Source of the DNA: Moraxella bovoculi 237
Lineage (GTDB): Bacteria > Pseudomonadota > Gammaproteobacteria > Pseudomonadales > Moraxellaceae
Reading direction: 5' to 3'
Assembly (NCBI RefSeq): GCF_000696305.2
Contig: NZ_AOMT01000005.1
Coordinates: forward strand, 372,001 to 436,000
Length of the DNA stretch: 64,000 nucleotides
Shown: one piece after another, positions 1 to 8,375 of the stretch
Layout of the letters: every line of letters starts with the position of its first letter
Numbering within the stretch: position 1 is the first letter of the stretch
Translations under genes and position numbers: made by a program
Notes under the pieces: generated by a model
The model's input: the letters and a program-made list of their open reading frames with translations, nothing else
Database searches by the model: none
What the model was told of the DNA's origin: nothing

Positions 1-1
1 A

Positions 2-349
2 AAATTAGCTCTTATCGGATCAGCAGCTGTATTATTAAGTGCTTGTGCCAGCACCCAAAGCACATCGCCGGTCATCGCCCGTGGAGACGCGACTTTCGAG
101 ACGACAGGACTTGGCAAAACCAAACTCATTGCCCAAGAAAACGCCCTAAACGCCGCCAAAAAGCAATGTGGCATGCGCACCCCTGTTATCGTTAAAGACA
201 GCACCACCTATAATGGCGTCATGGATGAGCGCACGGGCCGTGTCATCGAACAAGGCATCAACGTGGTTGGTGCGATTTTTGGTACTGCGACACCTAGGCT
301 TAGCCGCGATGATGATTATGAGTACAACATCAGCTTTAAATGCCAATGA
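2..349 (+). CDS. Small lipoprotein, 5' end cut by the window
   Basis: An open frame runs from the first bases to a TGA at 347-349 (115 residues visible). The visible start is the end of a hydrophobic signal segment followed by a lipobox, L-L-S-A-C, with the Cys at about visible residue 15, so this should be a lipid-anchored envelope protein. The mature part has two further cysteines (KKQCGM and the C-terminal FKCQ), which could form a disulfide. I do not recognise a family. Only a few N-terminal residues are missing. A bidirectional hairpin follows 65 bases downstream. Confidence 0.75.
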   Translation, partial: KLALIGSAAVLLSACASTQSTSPVIARGDATFETTGLGKTKLIAQENALNAAKKQCGMRTPVIVKDSTTYNGVMDERTGRVIEQGINVVGAIFGTATPRLSRDDDYEYNISFKCQ

Positions 350-413
350 GCCCAAACCAATCTAAGCCAACTATAAAACAGCGTGATTAAACTCTAATGC
401 AAATCACCGCACA

Positions 414-444
414 AAAAAACGCAAGCTTTTATCTTGCGTTTTTT
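414..444. terminator. Bidirectional intrinsic terminator
   Basis: A perfect 12-base stem (AAAAAACGCAAG pairing with CTTGCGTTTTTT) surrounds a 7-base loop. There is an A run on one side and a T run on the other, so it can serve the lipoprotein gene and the converging HxlR gene. Confidence 0.8.
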
Positions 445-514
445 AATTTAGTCGAGATGCATTGCGATCAAAGATTCTGTATTTGCGTAATCCAACAAAT
501 TGATGACTTATTTA

Positions 515-886
515 TCATGCTGTCTTTGGTGAGTCTTGACTTGCCAAAATATCACTTAAATTGACTTCAAGCCACTCCACCAAGTCCGCCACTTTGTCGC
601 TTGCTTGTTTACCCCAGTCGGTCAAGGTATATTCCACATGGGGCGGAACGGTGTCAAAGGGCTTGCGAATGAGCATACCGTCTGATTCTAGCTGTTTTAG
701 GGTCTTGGACAGCGTACGCTCGGACACACCTTCTGTCTCACGGCGTATCTCGCTAAATCGTTTGGTGCCTGATTGCAATACAACCAGCACCAAAATTCCC
801 CAACGGCTCGTTAGGTGGTTTAAAATCGCACGGCTTGGGCAATCTTTGGCAAGAACTTTGCCTCAGTCGTCATCGTGGTGTTGCAT
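515..886 (-). pseudogene. HxlR-family regulator with an early in-frame TGA
   Basis: The product is a winged-helix HxlR-type regulator: CPSRAILNHL, then the helix-turn-helix region RFSEIRRETEGVSERTLSK, then the wing VPPHVEYTLTDWG. The natural start is the ATG at 886, which has an AAAGG ribosome site about 9 bases upstream. Codon 8 (863-865) is TGA and the frame is open and conserved before and after it. The next usable start lies beyond the conserved CPSR motif, so a product from there would lose the N-terminal Cys region. It is most likely a nonsense pseudogene. It neighbours three other broken accessory genes. Confidence 0.75.
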
Positions 887-927
887 GGTTTTACCTTTTA
901 TTAAATTAAACATTCTGGTTTGAAAGC

Positions 928-1840
928 TTAAAAATCTTGTTTTTTATCATTTTTCAACCCCTCCAAAAATATTGCACAATTGTCTTTTTGGCTTTCGTGC
1001 ATATATATTTCTGAAATGTTTTTATGACAAAAGTGACGACAATTGAAGAATAATATAATATTAGACTCTTCTTTATCATCCAGATTTGTAATAATTTTTC
1101 TGCTTTGAGTAATTATATAGGATTTACATGGACTGACATTAAAAATAATCGTTATAAAACTTTAAGGTTTGCCAAAATAAACTGGAATATTTGATATTAT
1201 TAGTGCGGGTTCGTTAAATTTATACTCTTTAATAAAAATTTCCCTTTCTTTATATTTTTTAATAATCTAATTTGACCAAGATTTCTGATTTTGTAAGCTA
1301 ATTTTATATAAAAAAGCAAATAGATTCTTATGTTTTTTATTTTTTCTAAATCCTCTTCGCAAAATCCAATCTCTTTGATGGCAAGTCCAACCATAGTAAC
1401 TAAACTGCTTAAATATCCTTGTTCAAATTCAAAAAAATCATCCTTATCAATATCATCTTCTAATTGATTAAAAATTTCATTCTTTAAAAATAATTCATCT
1501 TGATATGATTTTAGTTTCTTAATTTCTATTGGGTTTTTAAATGCAATAATAAAATAAACTGTATAATTTTTATTTTTTCATTTCTTGTAAGGCTTTCAAG
1601 TGGATAATCTCTCGCTTTATTAATTAAAGGACTAAACTGGCTATCAATAAAAGGTGTGATGAATACACTTTCAATTTCGCTATCAAATTTATATAAGTTA
1701 TTTTGATTTGCTAAATTTTTTGGGACAACTAAATCAAATCTATCGCCTTGCTTGCGAAAGCAACAAATTCTACCTTCTTGATTTTGCCAATTTCTTAAAT
1801 GAAATTGTGGTATAAAATGATGTTTGACAGGATTTGACAT
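928..1840 (-). pseudogene. DUF4238-type protein, frameshifted
   Basis: The N-terminus (NPVKHHFIPQFHLRNW) is typical of DUF4238 proteins, which have the KHHxIPQF opening and are about 280-330 residues long; their function is unknown. The frame breaks at the GGG at 1531-1533: adding one base restores continuity from FILLLHLKT into PIEIKKLKSYQ. A second shift lies between about 1203 and 1240. The third section (NEPALISNIPVYFGKP, then IIFNVSPCKSYIIT) carries a TAA at 1162-1164 where CAA would fit, and ends at 928. The reconstructed length is about 304 residues, which suits the family. The region is much richer in A+T than the core genes, suggesting acquisition. It is not functional as read. Confidence 0.7.
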
Positions 1841-2052
1841 AAAAATTTTCCAAGATTAAGGGTTTGGTAAAATTCCAAATCAATGGTCTAATGAAAGCTT
1901 ACTAAAAATAAGTACATACCGTTTAAAACTACCTTGTCATACACAACTTACCAAATTTTTGCACTCCTTTCCCATACTCACAAATAAGTAAGTACTACCC
2001 ATAAACAATCATTTACCCTATAGTGCACGGTTTTACATTGACTTGGAAAATC

Positions 2053-2457
2053 ATGTCATCGCCCAAAAATTCAGAGTTGTTTTTACTGTTATTACTTGGT
2101 GTTTTATCCGACTTTGATTCTTTTTGGTGGATTTGTATTTGCCAAGCCTACCACAACTTGCCGACTTTTTTGCCACGTCCACGTCCATGACACAATTAAC
2201 ACTCACCACTGCCATGCTTGGGTTGGCTGTCGGTCAGCTGTTTTTGATAGGGCTGGTGTTGCCTGCCATATCGTCATTTGCAATGAATAGCGAAAGGCAA
2301 AATGCAGGGTCGGCGTCGGCCTTGCTTGGCTTTGCTCCGTTTTTCTTGGGGGGGCGGTGGTGTCGCCCTTGGTGGGCATGATATTTTTGTGGCAACTGCG
2401 GTAGTGATGAGTGTGTGCGGTGCTGGCATTGGGCGTGTATTGGGGGATAAAAGATAG
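2053..2457 (+). pseudogene. Bcr/CflA-type MFS drug transporter, deletion remnant
   Basis: The ATG at 2053 begins a hydrophobic helix. After a one-base loss in the T run near 2114 the frame continues with VDLYLPSLPQLADFF and AMLGLAVGQLF, the helix 1-2 region of Bcr-like exporters. This joins directly to LIGLVLPAISSFAMN and SASALLGFAPFFLGG, which belong near helices 10-11. Most of the roughly 400-residue protein is therefore deleted internally. A second one-base loss sits in the G run at about 2348-2354, and another indel occurs before the end (IGRVLGDKR, stop at 2455-2457). It is dead. Confidence 0.75.
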
Positions 2458-2479
2458 GATTGGGAGTTTGTAAAAGTAA

Positions 2480-2512
2480 AAGCCGTTTGAATGTTCAAGC
2501 GGTTTTTCTTTT
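2480..2512 (+). terminator. Intrinsic terminator after the MFS remnant
   Basis: Stem GCCGTTTGAA with TTCAAGCGGT (one G-T pair), then TTTTCTTTT. It is nearly identical in sequence to the hairpin at 4872-4906 on the other side of the BCCT gene. Confidence 0.75.
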
Positions 2513-2708
2513 GGTTTATAAACGCACAACACATTAGAAACAATCCAAAAAACCAAAACCATCCATTCATGATATCACTTAAATTAGCATAAAATTTGGC
2601 TGTGCCATCACCTAATAACAGGCTAAGTTTGCCACCAAAATTGGTGGTGTCATGCCCTGTAAAATCCGCAACAATCCAACGCGAATTTTATTTTTTGGGT
2701 CAAATATG

Positions 2709-2715
2709 TTACAAT
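2709..2715 (+). promoter_or_regulatory. Possible -10 element for the BCCT transporter
   Basis: The bases TGTTACAAT about 160 bases upstream of the ATG match the extended -10 also seen before the 5780 gene and before purD. No convincing -35 is visible, so this is tentative. Confidence 0.35.
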
Positions 2716-2870
2716 CGCCTAAATATTAACGATTTTATTTACAGATGCGCATTGTGTGGCAATGCTAATTTTGCAGGATTCGTTATTTTTGGTGTCATAA
2801 AATATGGATATTAACCTTGGCTTATTCATATTTTATCGCACTGCCATTCATTAGAATTAAAGGAGTGTCT

Positions 2871-4865
2871 ATGAGTACGCCCGTACCCAAAAAACACAAA
2901 CATGGTTTAAATCCCGCGGTGTTCTTGACATCAGCGGGATTAATTGCATTCATCAGCCTATTCGCAATCTTGATGCCAGATTTGGCGGATGCGACATTTA
3001 AGGCGGTGCAGTCCGCCATCGTTGATAATGCCAGTTGGTACTATGTGCTGACAGTGGCGTTGATATTGCTGTTTAGTGTCTATTTGGGATTATCTCGATT
3101 GGGTAATATCAAGCTAGGTCCCGACCACTCACAACCAGACTACAGCAATCTATCATGGTTCGCCATGCTGTTCTCAGCTGGTATGGGTATTGGTCTGATG
3201 TTCTTTGGTGTGGCAGAACCCGTCATGCACTTCTTGACGCCGCCACATGGTGATGGTAGTACGATCAGTGCGGCACGTCAGGCCATGCGTTTGACCTTTT
3301 TCCATTGGGGATTACATGCATGGGCGGTATATGCTGTTGTTGCTTTGATTTTGGCGTTTTTTGCTTATCGTCATAACCTACCACTTACTCTGCGCTCGGC
3401 ACTGTATCCGCTGATCGGAGATAAGATCTACGGCCCCATCGGTCATACAGTTGATGTGTTTGCGGTGGTGGGGACGCTATTTGGTCTGGCGACGTCACTT
3501 GGTTATGGTGCATTGCAGGTCAATACAGGACTTAATCATCTATTCTCATTCATCCCCGTGGGGACGACAAGTCAAGTAGTGCTGATCGCCAGTATCTGTG
3601 CGTTGGCATCCATCTCTGTGATGTCAGGACTGGATAAGGGTGTAAAGTTGCTCTCTGAGCTAAACCTGGGTCTGGCCGTGATACTCATGATATTCGTGCT
3701 ATTGGCAGGCTCTACAGTGTTCCTATTGCAGGCCTATGTTCAGAACGTCGGTTCGTACATCTCGAGCATTGTCAGCATGACCTTTAATCTATACGCCTAT
3801 GACAAGACTGATTGGTTCGGTGGTTGGACCATCTTATACTGGGGCTGGTGGTTAAGCTGGGCGCCATTCGTTGGTCTGTTTATCGCTCGTGTGTCTCGTG
3901 GTCGTACCATTCGAGAGTTTATACTTGGTGTGCTATTCGTTCCAGCTGGCTTTACCTTCCTGTGGATGACGGTGTTTGGCAACTCTGCCATTGACATGAT
4001 TGTAAACCAAGGCAATACCATGCTTGGCGAAGTCATCAATCAAGACGTATCTTTATCACTATTTGCTTTCTTAGAACAGCTGCCCATGTCAGGCATATTT
4101 AGCTATGTGGCGCTGCTGATGATTGTCGTATTCTTCATCACATCTGCTGATTCGGGTGCGCTTGTTATGGACATGCTGTGCTCACATGGCAAAGGCAGTA
4201 AAGGCTTACGTTATCGTCTTTTTTGGTCGATTGGTGCAGGCGTGGTGGCCATTGCGCTACTATTAGCAGGTGGACTGGGCGCATTGCAGACCATGGCGAT
4301 CGCCAGTGGATTGCCCTTCGTTACCGTGCTGATGATTGCGATGTATGGACTGCTAAAGGCGCTAAACGTGGACGCCCAAAAGCAAGAAATTCTACAACAA
4401 AATCTAAGCGTTCCCCTACCTGCCCAAGGTAGTGGCGTGTGGCGCGAGCGACTGCATGTAATCATGAATTTCCCAAGCCGTCAGGCGGTGAGTCAATTCA
4501 TCGATACCACAGTCAAAAAAGCCTGCGAAGATGTCGCAGCAGAGCTTCGTGAGCTGGGCGTGGATGCGCGTGTTCTTAACGAAAAACGTGGCAGCGTCGT
4601 GCTAATGACCAACCACGGCGATGAGATTGATTTCGTCTATAAGGTTCGTGTATCGAGCCATGCACAGCCTGGATTCGTCAATAGCGATAATGATGAAGAC
4701 TCAGCCGAAGATGCCAATGACAATCAGACCTACTACCGTGCCGAAGTACATCTAGGCGAAGGCGGTCAGGACTATGACATCATGGGCTGGAGCACCGAAG
4801 GGGTCATTAATGACATCGTCAGCCAATATCATCGCCACATGCACTTTTTGCATAGTTTGCGTTGA
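2871..4865 (+). CDS. BCCT-family choline/betaine transporter
   Basis: This is an inner-membrane carrier of the betaine-choline-carnitine family (664 residues, twelve predicted helices). Seen: the glycine-rich stretch GMGIGLMFFGVAEP (residues about 104-117), the Trp-rich signature GWWLSWAPFVGLFIAR and the following SRGRTIREF. A hydrophilic C-terminal domain of about 150 residues follows, as in long BetT proteins, where it senses osmotic strength. I chose the ATG at 2871 because AAAGGAG lies 6 bases upstream; a start at 2817 would add 18 residues without a ribosome site. It stands alone, between two near-identical hairpins. A second BCCT gene sits at 19015. The substrate cannot be told from sequence: choline or glycine betaine are the main options. 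Confidence 0.88.
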   Translation: MSTPVPKKHKHGLNPAVFLTSAGLIAFISLFAILMPDLADATFKAVQSAIVDNASWYYVLTVALILLFSVYLGLSRLGNIKLGPDHSQPDYSNLSWFAMLFSAGMGIGLMFFGVAEPVMHFLTPPHGDGSTISAARQAMRLTFFHWGLHAWAVYAVVALILAFFAYRHNLPLTLRSALYPLIGDKIYGPIGHTVDVFAVVGTLFGLATSLGYGALQVNTGLNHLFSFIPVGTTSQVVLIASICALASISVMSGLDKGVKLLSELNLGLAVILMIFVLLAGSTVFLLQAYVQNVGSYISSIVSMTFNLYAYDKTDWFGGWTILYWGWWLSWAPFVGLFIARVSRGRTIREFILGVLFVPAGFTFLWMTVFGNSAIDMIVNQGNTMLGEVINQDVSLSLFAFLEQLPMSGIFSYVALLMIVVFFITSADSGALVMDMLCSHGKGSKGLRYRLFWSIGAGVVAIALLLAGGLGALQTMAIASGLPFVTVLMIAMYGLLKALNVDAQKQEILQQNLSVPLPAQGSGVWRERLHVIMNFPSRQAVSQFIDTTVKKACEDVAAELRELGVDARVLNEKRGSVVLMTNHGDEIDFVYKVRVSSHAQPGFVNSDNDEDSAEDANDNQTYYRAEVHLGEGGQDYDIMGWSTEGVINDIVSQYHRHMHFLHSLR

Positions 4866-4871
4866 TGGGCT

Positions 4872-4906
4872 AAAAACCGTTTGAGCAATCAAGCGGTTTT
4901 TCTATT
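4872..4906 (+). terminator. Intrinsic terminator of the BCCT gene
   Basis: Stem AAAAACCGTTTGA with TCAAGCGGTTTTT (one G-T pair), short loop, T-rich tail, starting 7 bases after the stop codon. Confidence 0.85.
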
Positions 4907-5075
4907 TTAAAATCAAGGGGTTGTAAATCTATTAAATCGTAAGGTGCGTACCACACACGACTTACTAAGCTGATTTTATCGGTGCATATGACGCACCCAA
5001 TATTAGCTTTATTTAAAAAAGTTAAAAATCGATAACCTAAAAACTTTTTTAAAATTATTTTCATACTTACAAAAC

Positions 5076-5089
5076 TGTAAGTACTTACA
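5076..5089. promoter_or_regulatory. 14-base palindrome overlapping a -35 box
   Basis: TGTAAGTACTTACA is a perfect palindrome. It overlaps the -35 of the promoter at 5085-5113 and would suit a dimeric repressor. GTAAGTA/TTAC-type palindromes are plausible HxlR-family operators, and an HxlR pseudogene lies at 515-886, but the link is inference. A related partial site (AGTAAGTACTAC) occurs near 1987-1998, upstream of the MFS remnant. Confidence 0.45.
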
Positions 5090-5113
5090 TAAAATAAATT
5101 TACTCCCTATAAT
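5085..5113 (+). promoter_or_regulatory. Sigma-70 type promoter of the NTF2-like gene
   Basis: TTACAT, 17 bases, then a perfect TATAAT at 5108-5113, 39 bases before the ATG at 5153. The promoter looks intact although the gene behind it is dead. Confidence 0.55.
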
Positions 5114-5152
5114 ACGCTCATCAACACAAACCAACCCAATCGGAGTTAATTT

Positions 5153-5686
5153 ATGAAAACCATTTCGTTATCAACCGTACTAGCAATCACCGTTTTGACA
5201 GGTTGCCAAGTTGCTCACGGCACTTAGCCAAACACAATCACCAAATCCATTCCAGGCAAGGTTGTTTAGACCCAAACCGAACAGAGTAAAGCCTAGCGCG
5301 ATAAAGCCAACGCCCTTGCCTTTTATGAAATGGCGTTCAATCAGCACAAAGTCGCCGAAGCCACAGCTAAATATGCAGGCAAAACCTACCTGCAACACAA
5401 CCCAACGGTGGCGGATGGCGGTCAGGCATTTGTGGACGCATTTGAGCCATTTTTAAAAGAACACCCACAGTCAAAAGCAACCGTTCATCGTGTGGTTGCC
5501 GAAGGTGATTTGGTGGTGTTGCACGTGCATGGCCAGCTTGATGATAATGACATTGGTGAATCAGTGGTGGATATTTTCCGTTTTGATGACAACAGCAAAA
5601 TCGTGGAGCATTGAGACACCATTCAAGCCGTGCCGGAGACAACCGTGAATCGTGATACACCAATCATGGATGATAATCTATGTTAA
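5153..5686 (+). pseudogene. NTF2/SnoaL-like lipoprotein with four in-frame stops
   Basis: One continuous frame of 178 codons runs from ATG 5153 to TAA 5686. It holds a lipoprotein signal (ISLSTVLAITVLTGC), a linker, and an NTF2/SnoaL-like domain: FYEMAFNQHKVAEA, KYAGKTYLQHNPTVADG, HRVVAEGDLVVLHVHG and VDIFRFDDNSKIVEH. The frame is interrupted by TAG at 5225, 5267 and 5294 and by TGA at 5612. CAG (Gln) fits each TAG and TGG (Trp, family pattern VEHWD) fits the TGA, so four transitions explain it without any indel. Translation from the internal ATG at 5330 would give a domain without export signal and without its last strand. It is best called a pseudogene. Confidence 0.8.
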
Positions 5687-5723
5687 TATTTAACAACACA
5701 ACACTTAATTGCCCAAAAAAATT

Positions 5724-5753
5724 TTGCGAAAGCGTGGCGAAATTTGTTACAAT
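5724..5753 (+). promoter_or_regulatory. Promoter of the 5780 gene
   Basis: TTGCGA, 18 bases, then TACAAT preceded by TTG (extended -10, TTTGTTACAAT). The -10 ends 26 bases before the ATG. Confidence 0.5.
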
Positions 5754-5779
5754 GGATGAAATTTTAACTTATTATTGAC

Positions 5780-6562
5780 ATGACAACGTATTCACACAAC
5801 GAAGAGCCACAGGATAAGCCCCAAGGATTATTAGAGAATTTCGCCCAAATTAGCGGATTGGACAGTGATCGACTGGCAGAAGATCTGTTCGTGACTTGGC
5901 AGCAGACGCTTGTCAGCATCAAGCGCAGCTATGCCGCTGCAACGAGCAATTTGATTGATGAGATTGAGGTGCCCGTCATACAGTCGCAGATTAATGATGC
6001 GCTCTATACTTATGTCGTTAAGAAAGTCGACATGGTTCACGATCTGAAGCTTGAGATTCATGAGGGCTGGCTACGTTTGTCAACGACGGTGAATGTTAAG
6101 GGGATTTTCGCCAGTGTGGCGAGTAACTTTGAATTGGTGCATCTACAGCTTGATCGCCACACTCAGCGTGTCGTATTACGACAGATCAGCGATACAGACG
6201 TGTTGGAGCTGCACAGCAAATCATGGTGGCAAGCGCCTTTGGCAAAATTTGCGGTCAATACCTATCGCACGCTACTTAAAAAAGACCCCCTGCCTTTTAT
6301 CTTGAATAAGATCAAAATCAAAGGCGTTCCTTTCACCGAGCATAAAGGCAACGTGATTTATCTTGAGATTGGGCGCTGGCTAAAAAACAGCGAGCAAATC
6401 ATGAACATCATCAAAAAAGTGCAAATCAATCAAGGCATTCTAGCCAAAGAACAGCTTATCTTACGTGCTAAGCCTAATTTTGGTGAGATTCTAAGCTTGG
6501 GCGATCAGAATAGCCCTATCATCACTGAAAAAGACAACCCAAATAAGCCATCCAAAAAATAA
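5780..6562 (+). CDS. Conserved hypothetical protein, 260 residues
   Basis: I do not recognise a family. The protein is soluble by appearance, with no signal peptide or membrane helix. The N-terminal third is helical (LLENFAQISGLDSDRLAEDLFVTW... in outline). The middle is rich in beta-strand patterns (KLEIHEGWLRLSTTVNVKG, LDRHTQRVVLRQI) and the C-terminal tail is polar (PNKPSKK). The strand pattern hints at a lipid- or ligand-binding sandwich, but this is a guess. It has its own promoter and terminator, so it is a single-gene unit. Codon use resembles the core genes and the frame is intact, unlike the broken genes just before it. Confidence 0.7.
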   Translation: MTTYSHNEEPQDKPQGLLENFAQISGLDSDRLAEDLFVTWQQTLVSIKRSYAAATSNLIDEIEVPVIQSQINDALYTYVVKKVDMVHDLKLEIHEGWLRLSTTVNVKGIFASVASNFELVHLQLDRHTQRVVLRQISDTDVLELHSKSWWQAPLAKFAVNTYRTLLKKDPLPFILNKIKIKGVPFTEHKGNVIYLEIGRWLKNSEQIMNIIKKVQINQGILAKEQLILRAKPNFGEILSLGDQNSPIITEKDNPNKPSKK

Positions 6563-6575
6563 ACCCAATAAAAAT

Positions 6576-6604
6576 AAAAAATCCCCGATTTGGGGATTTT
6601 TAGA
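6576..6604. terminator. Bidirectional terminator
   Basis: AAAAATCCCC / GGGGATTTTT with a 5-base loop, lying between the convergent 5780 gene and cydC. Confidence 0.85.
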
Positions 6605-6614
6605 TTTTTGATTA

Positions 6615-8375
6615 TTAGCCGACACGCAGTATGTCAGCATTCATCCCATCCCATAGCTGATGAGTGGCGATGGCAAGTACGCCTATGTCGCCTTGTTGTT
6701 GCATGTCAGTTAGACTCTGCCACACTCTTAGGCGAGTGGCAGAGTCTAGCCCTGCAAAAGGCTCATCAAGCAATAAGATGCTTTTTGGCGACAGCAGTAG
6801 GCGAGCCAACGCCACGCGGCGACCTTGACCGCCTGATATTGCCATGCCGTACTCACCCAGTGGGGTATCTAGCCCCTTAGGCTGAGATTTTGCCCAGTCA
6901 GACAGCCCTACTTTATCCAGTACCGCCCACAACTCATCATCATTCGCCGCAGGCTTACCAAGACGTAAATTATCCGCCAGACTCTGATCAAAGATATCCA
7001 CACCCTGCCCTAAGAATCCCAGCGAGCGACCAAAGTCCACACTCTGATAATCAACGCCATTAATCTGTATCCGCCCACCGACTAACGGTATCTCACCTGC
7101 TAGCGTAGCCAGCAAGGTGGACTTACCAGCCCCCGATGCTCCAATGATGAGAGTGGGCGCATGATGGCTTAGCGTGGCATTGATGCCTGTCGCCACCATG
7201 ACCGCTGTCGGCATTTTCACCGAGACATCAGTTAGTGTGAGGGTGAGACTACCGGTTAATGTCTGCTTAGGCTCATTGGCATTGACCATCATCAACTCGT
7301 TAATGCGCTCTTTGGCATTGACGCTTCTGCCGTATGCCAATGGCTCAGCAACCAGTGCAGAGATGATTTCCATGAGTCCGAACACCCCCAGAGTTAAGGC
7401 AAGGATGATGGCAGGATTTAGATCGGCATAGCTGTTTAACGTCTCTACACGAAATGAAACAATCGCATTCTGCTCAAAATACTGCCCTGCCACTGCCAAT
7501 AACGCCACCACAGCTAAGGCGATGATCAGCTGAATGAGTGCTTGGGTGCGTCTTTTTAGGCGCAGCACATTAGCGGTATGCGTTGAATGCTTGGCATCAA
7601 GGGCGTTCATCTGCGTTATCGCATCACTCCATCTGCCCCATGTCAGTAGCGAGGTCAGTGCTGGTAGGGTGTTTAGTAGGGTATTTTTACGTTCGACAAT
7701 AAGCTTATTCTCTGTCTTGGCAAGTGTAATGCCGCGGCGCAAGGTCATGATAGCAATCACCAACGATAATGCCATACATACCACCGTCATGACAGCCGAA
7801 GGTAAGCTTATTAGCACCAACAGCGACAACACGATGACAGCCACGCTTGCCACGATGAGCGGCGACACCACGCGCAACGGGAATTCATCCAAGACATCAA
7901 TGTCTCTGACCAGACGCTGCATCGTCTCGCCACTGCTGCGCGTCATCGCATTATTGTTCATGCGTGCTGACAAAGGCAATCTCGCCCAATGCGAAAAAAA
8001 TCGAACCCGAAGATCCTTTAACAGTCCAAATACCGCATGATGCGACACCATCAGATCGCCATAACGGGCAAAGGTTCGCACGATGGCAAAGCCACGAATG
8101 ATGGCAGATGGCATTAGGTAGTTAAAGGCATGACTGCCTAGAGCAATAATCCCCGCCACACTTGCCATGGTGATAAACCACCCTGCCAGCATGACCAGCC
8201 CTAGCACCGAAAGCACGGTCGCAATGCCCAATACCCACGCGATGAACCACAGCACCTTTTGACTGGCGAACAGTTCAATCAGACGAAATGACTGCTTACT
8301 GACGTAGGTCTGATTGGAGTGACCAGCTTGTTTATCCAAAAGTCCTTGCACGTCTTGTCTGCCTTGTCCATTCAT
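6615..8375 (-). CDS. cydC: Cysteine/glutathione ABC exporter subunit CydC
   Basis: This is one half of the heterodimeric CydDC exporter, which moves cysteine and glutathione to the periplasm and is needed to assemble cytochrome bd oxidase. An N-terminal block of six membrane helices (residues about 35-310) is fused to an ATPase domain with Walker A GASGAGKST (about 415), signature SGGQGRR (about 515) and Walker B ILLLDEP (about 535). The length of 586 fits the family (about 575). The start ATG overlaps the cydD stop by four bases (ATGA), so the two are translationally coupled in the order cydD-cydC. The membrane block has the CydC-like glycine and Trp pattern (MLAGWFITMASVAGI). No cydAB genes are in the window. 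Confidence 0.92.
   Translation of the reverse strand: MNGQGRQDVQGLLDKQAGHSNQTYVSKQSFRLIELFASQKVLWFIAWVLGIATVLSVLGLVMLAGWFITMASVAGIIALGSHAFNYLMPSAIIRGFAIVRTFARYGDLMVSHHAVFGLLKDLRVRFFSHWARLPLSARMNNNAMTRSSGETMQRLVRDIDVLDEFPLRVVSPLIVASVAVIVLSLLVLISLPSAVMTVVCMALSLVIAIMTLRRGITLAKTENKLIVERKNTLLNTLPALTSLLTWGRWSDAITQMNALDAKHSTHTANVLRLKRRTQALIQLIIALAVVALLAVAGQYFEQNAIVSFRVETLNSYADLNPAIILALTLGVFGLMEIISALVAEPLAYGRSVNAKERINELMMVNANEPKQTLTGSLTLTLTDVSVKMPTAVMVATGINATLSHHAPTLIIGASGAGKSTLLATLAGEIPLVGGRIQINGVDYQSVDFGRSLGFLGQGVDIFDQSLADNLRLGKPAANDDELWAVLDKVGLSDWAKSQPKGLDTPLGEYGMAISGGQGRRVALARLLLSPKSILLLDEPFAGLDSATRLRVWQSLTDMQQQGDIGVLAIATHQLWDGMNADILRVG

Noticed and set aside
2596-2814. 72-residue open frame before the BCCT gene
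   Set aside because: No ribosome site, odd composition, and it covers the promoter region of the next gene.
4930-5000. GGTGCGT...ACGCACC inverted repeat after the BCCT terminator
   Set aside because: Seven-base arms about 40 bases apart with no T run; too weak to call a structure.
5153-5686. Stop-codon reassignment or suppression to explain in-frame TAG and TGA
   Set aside because: TAG, TGA and TAA all occur inside broken genes, many with frameshifts as well, while intact core genes use all three as normal stops.
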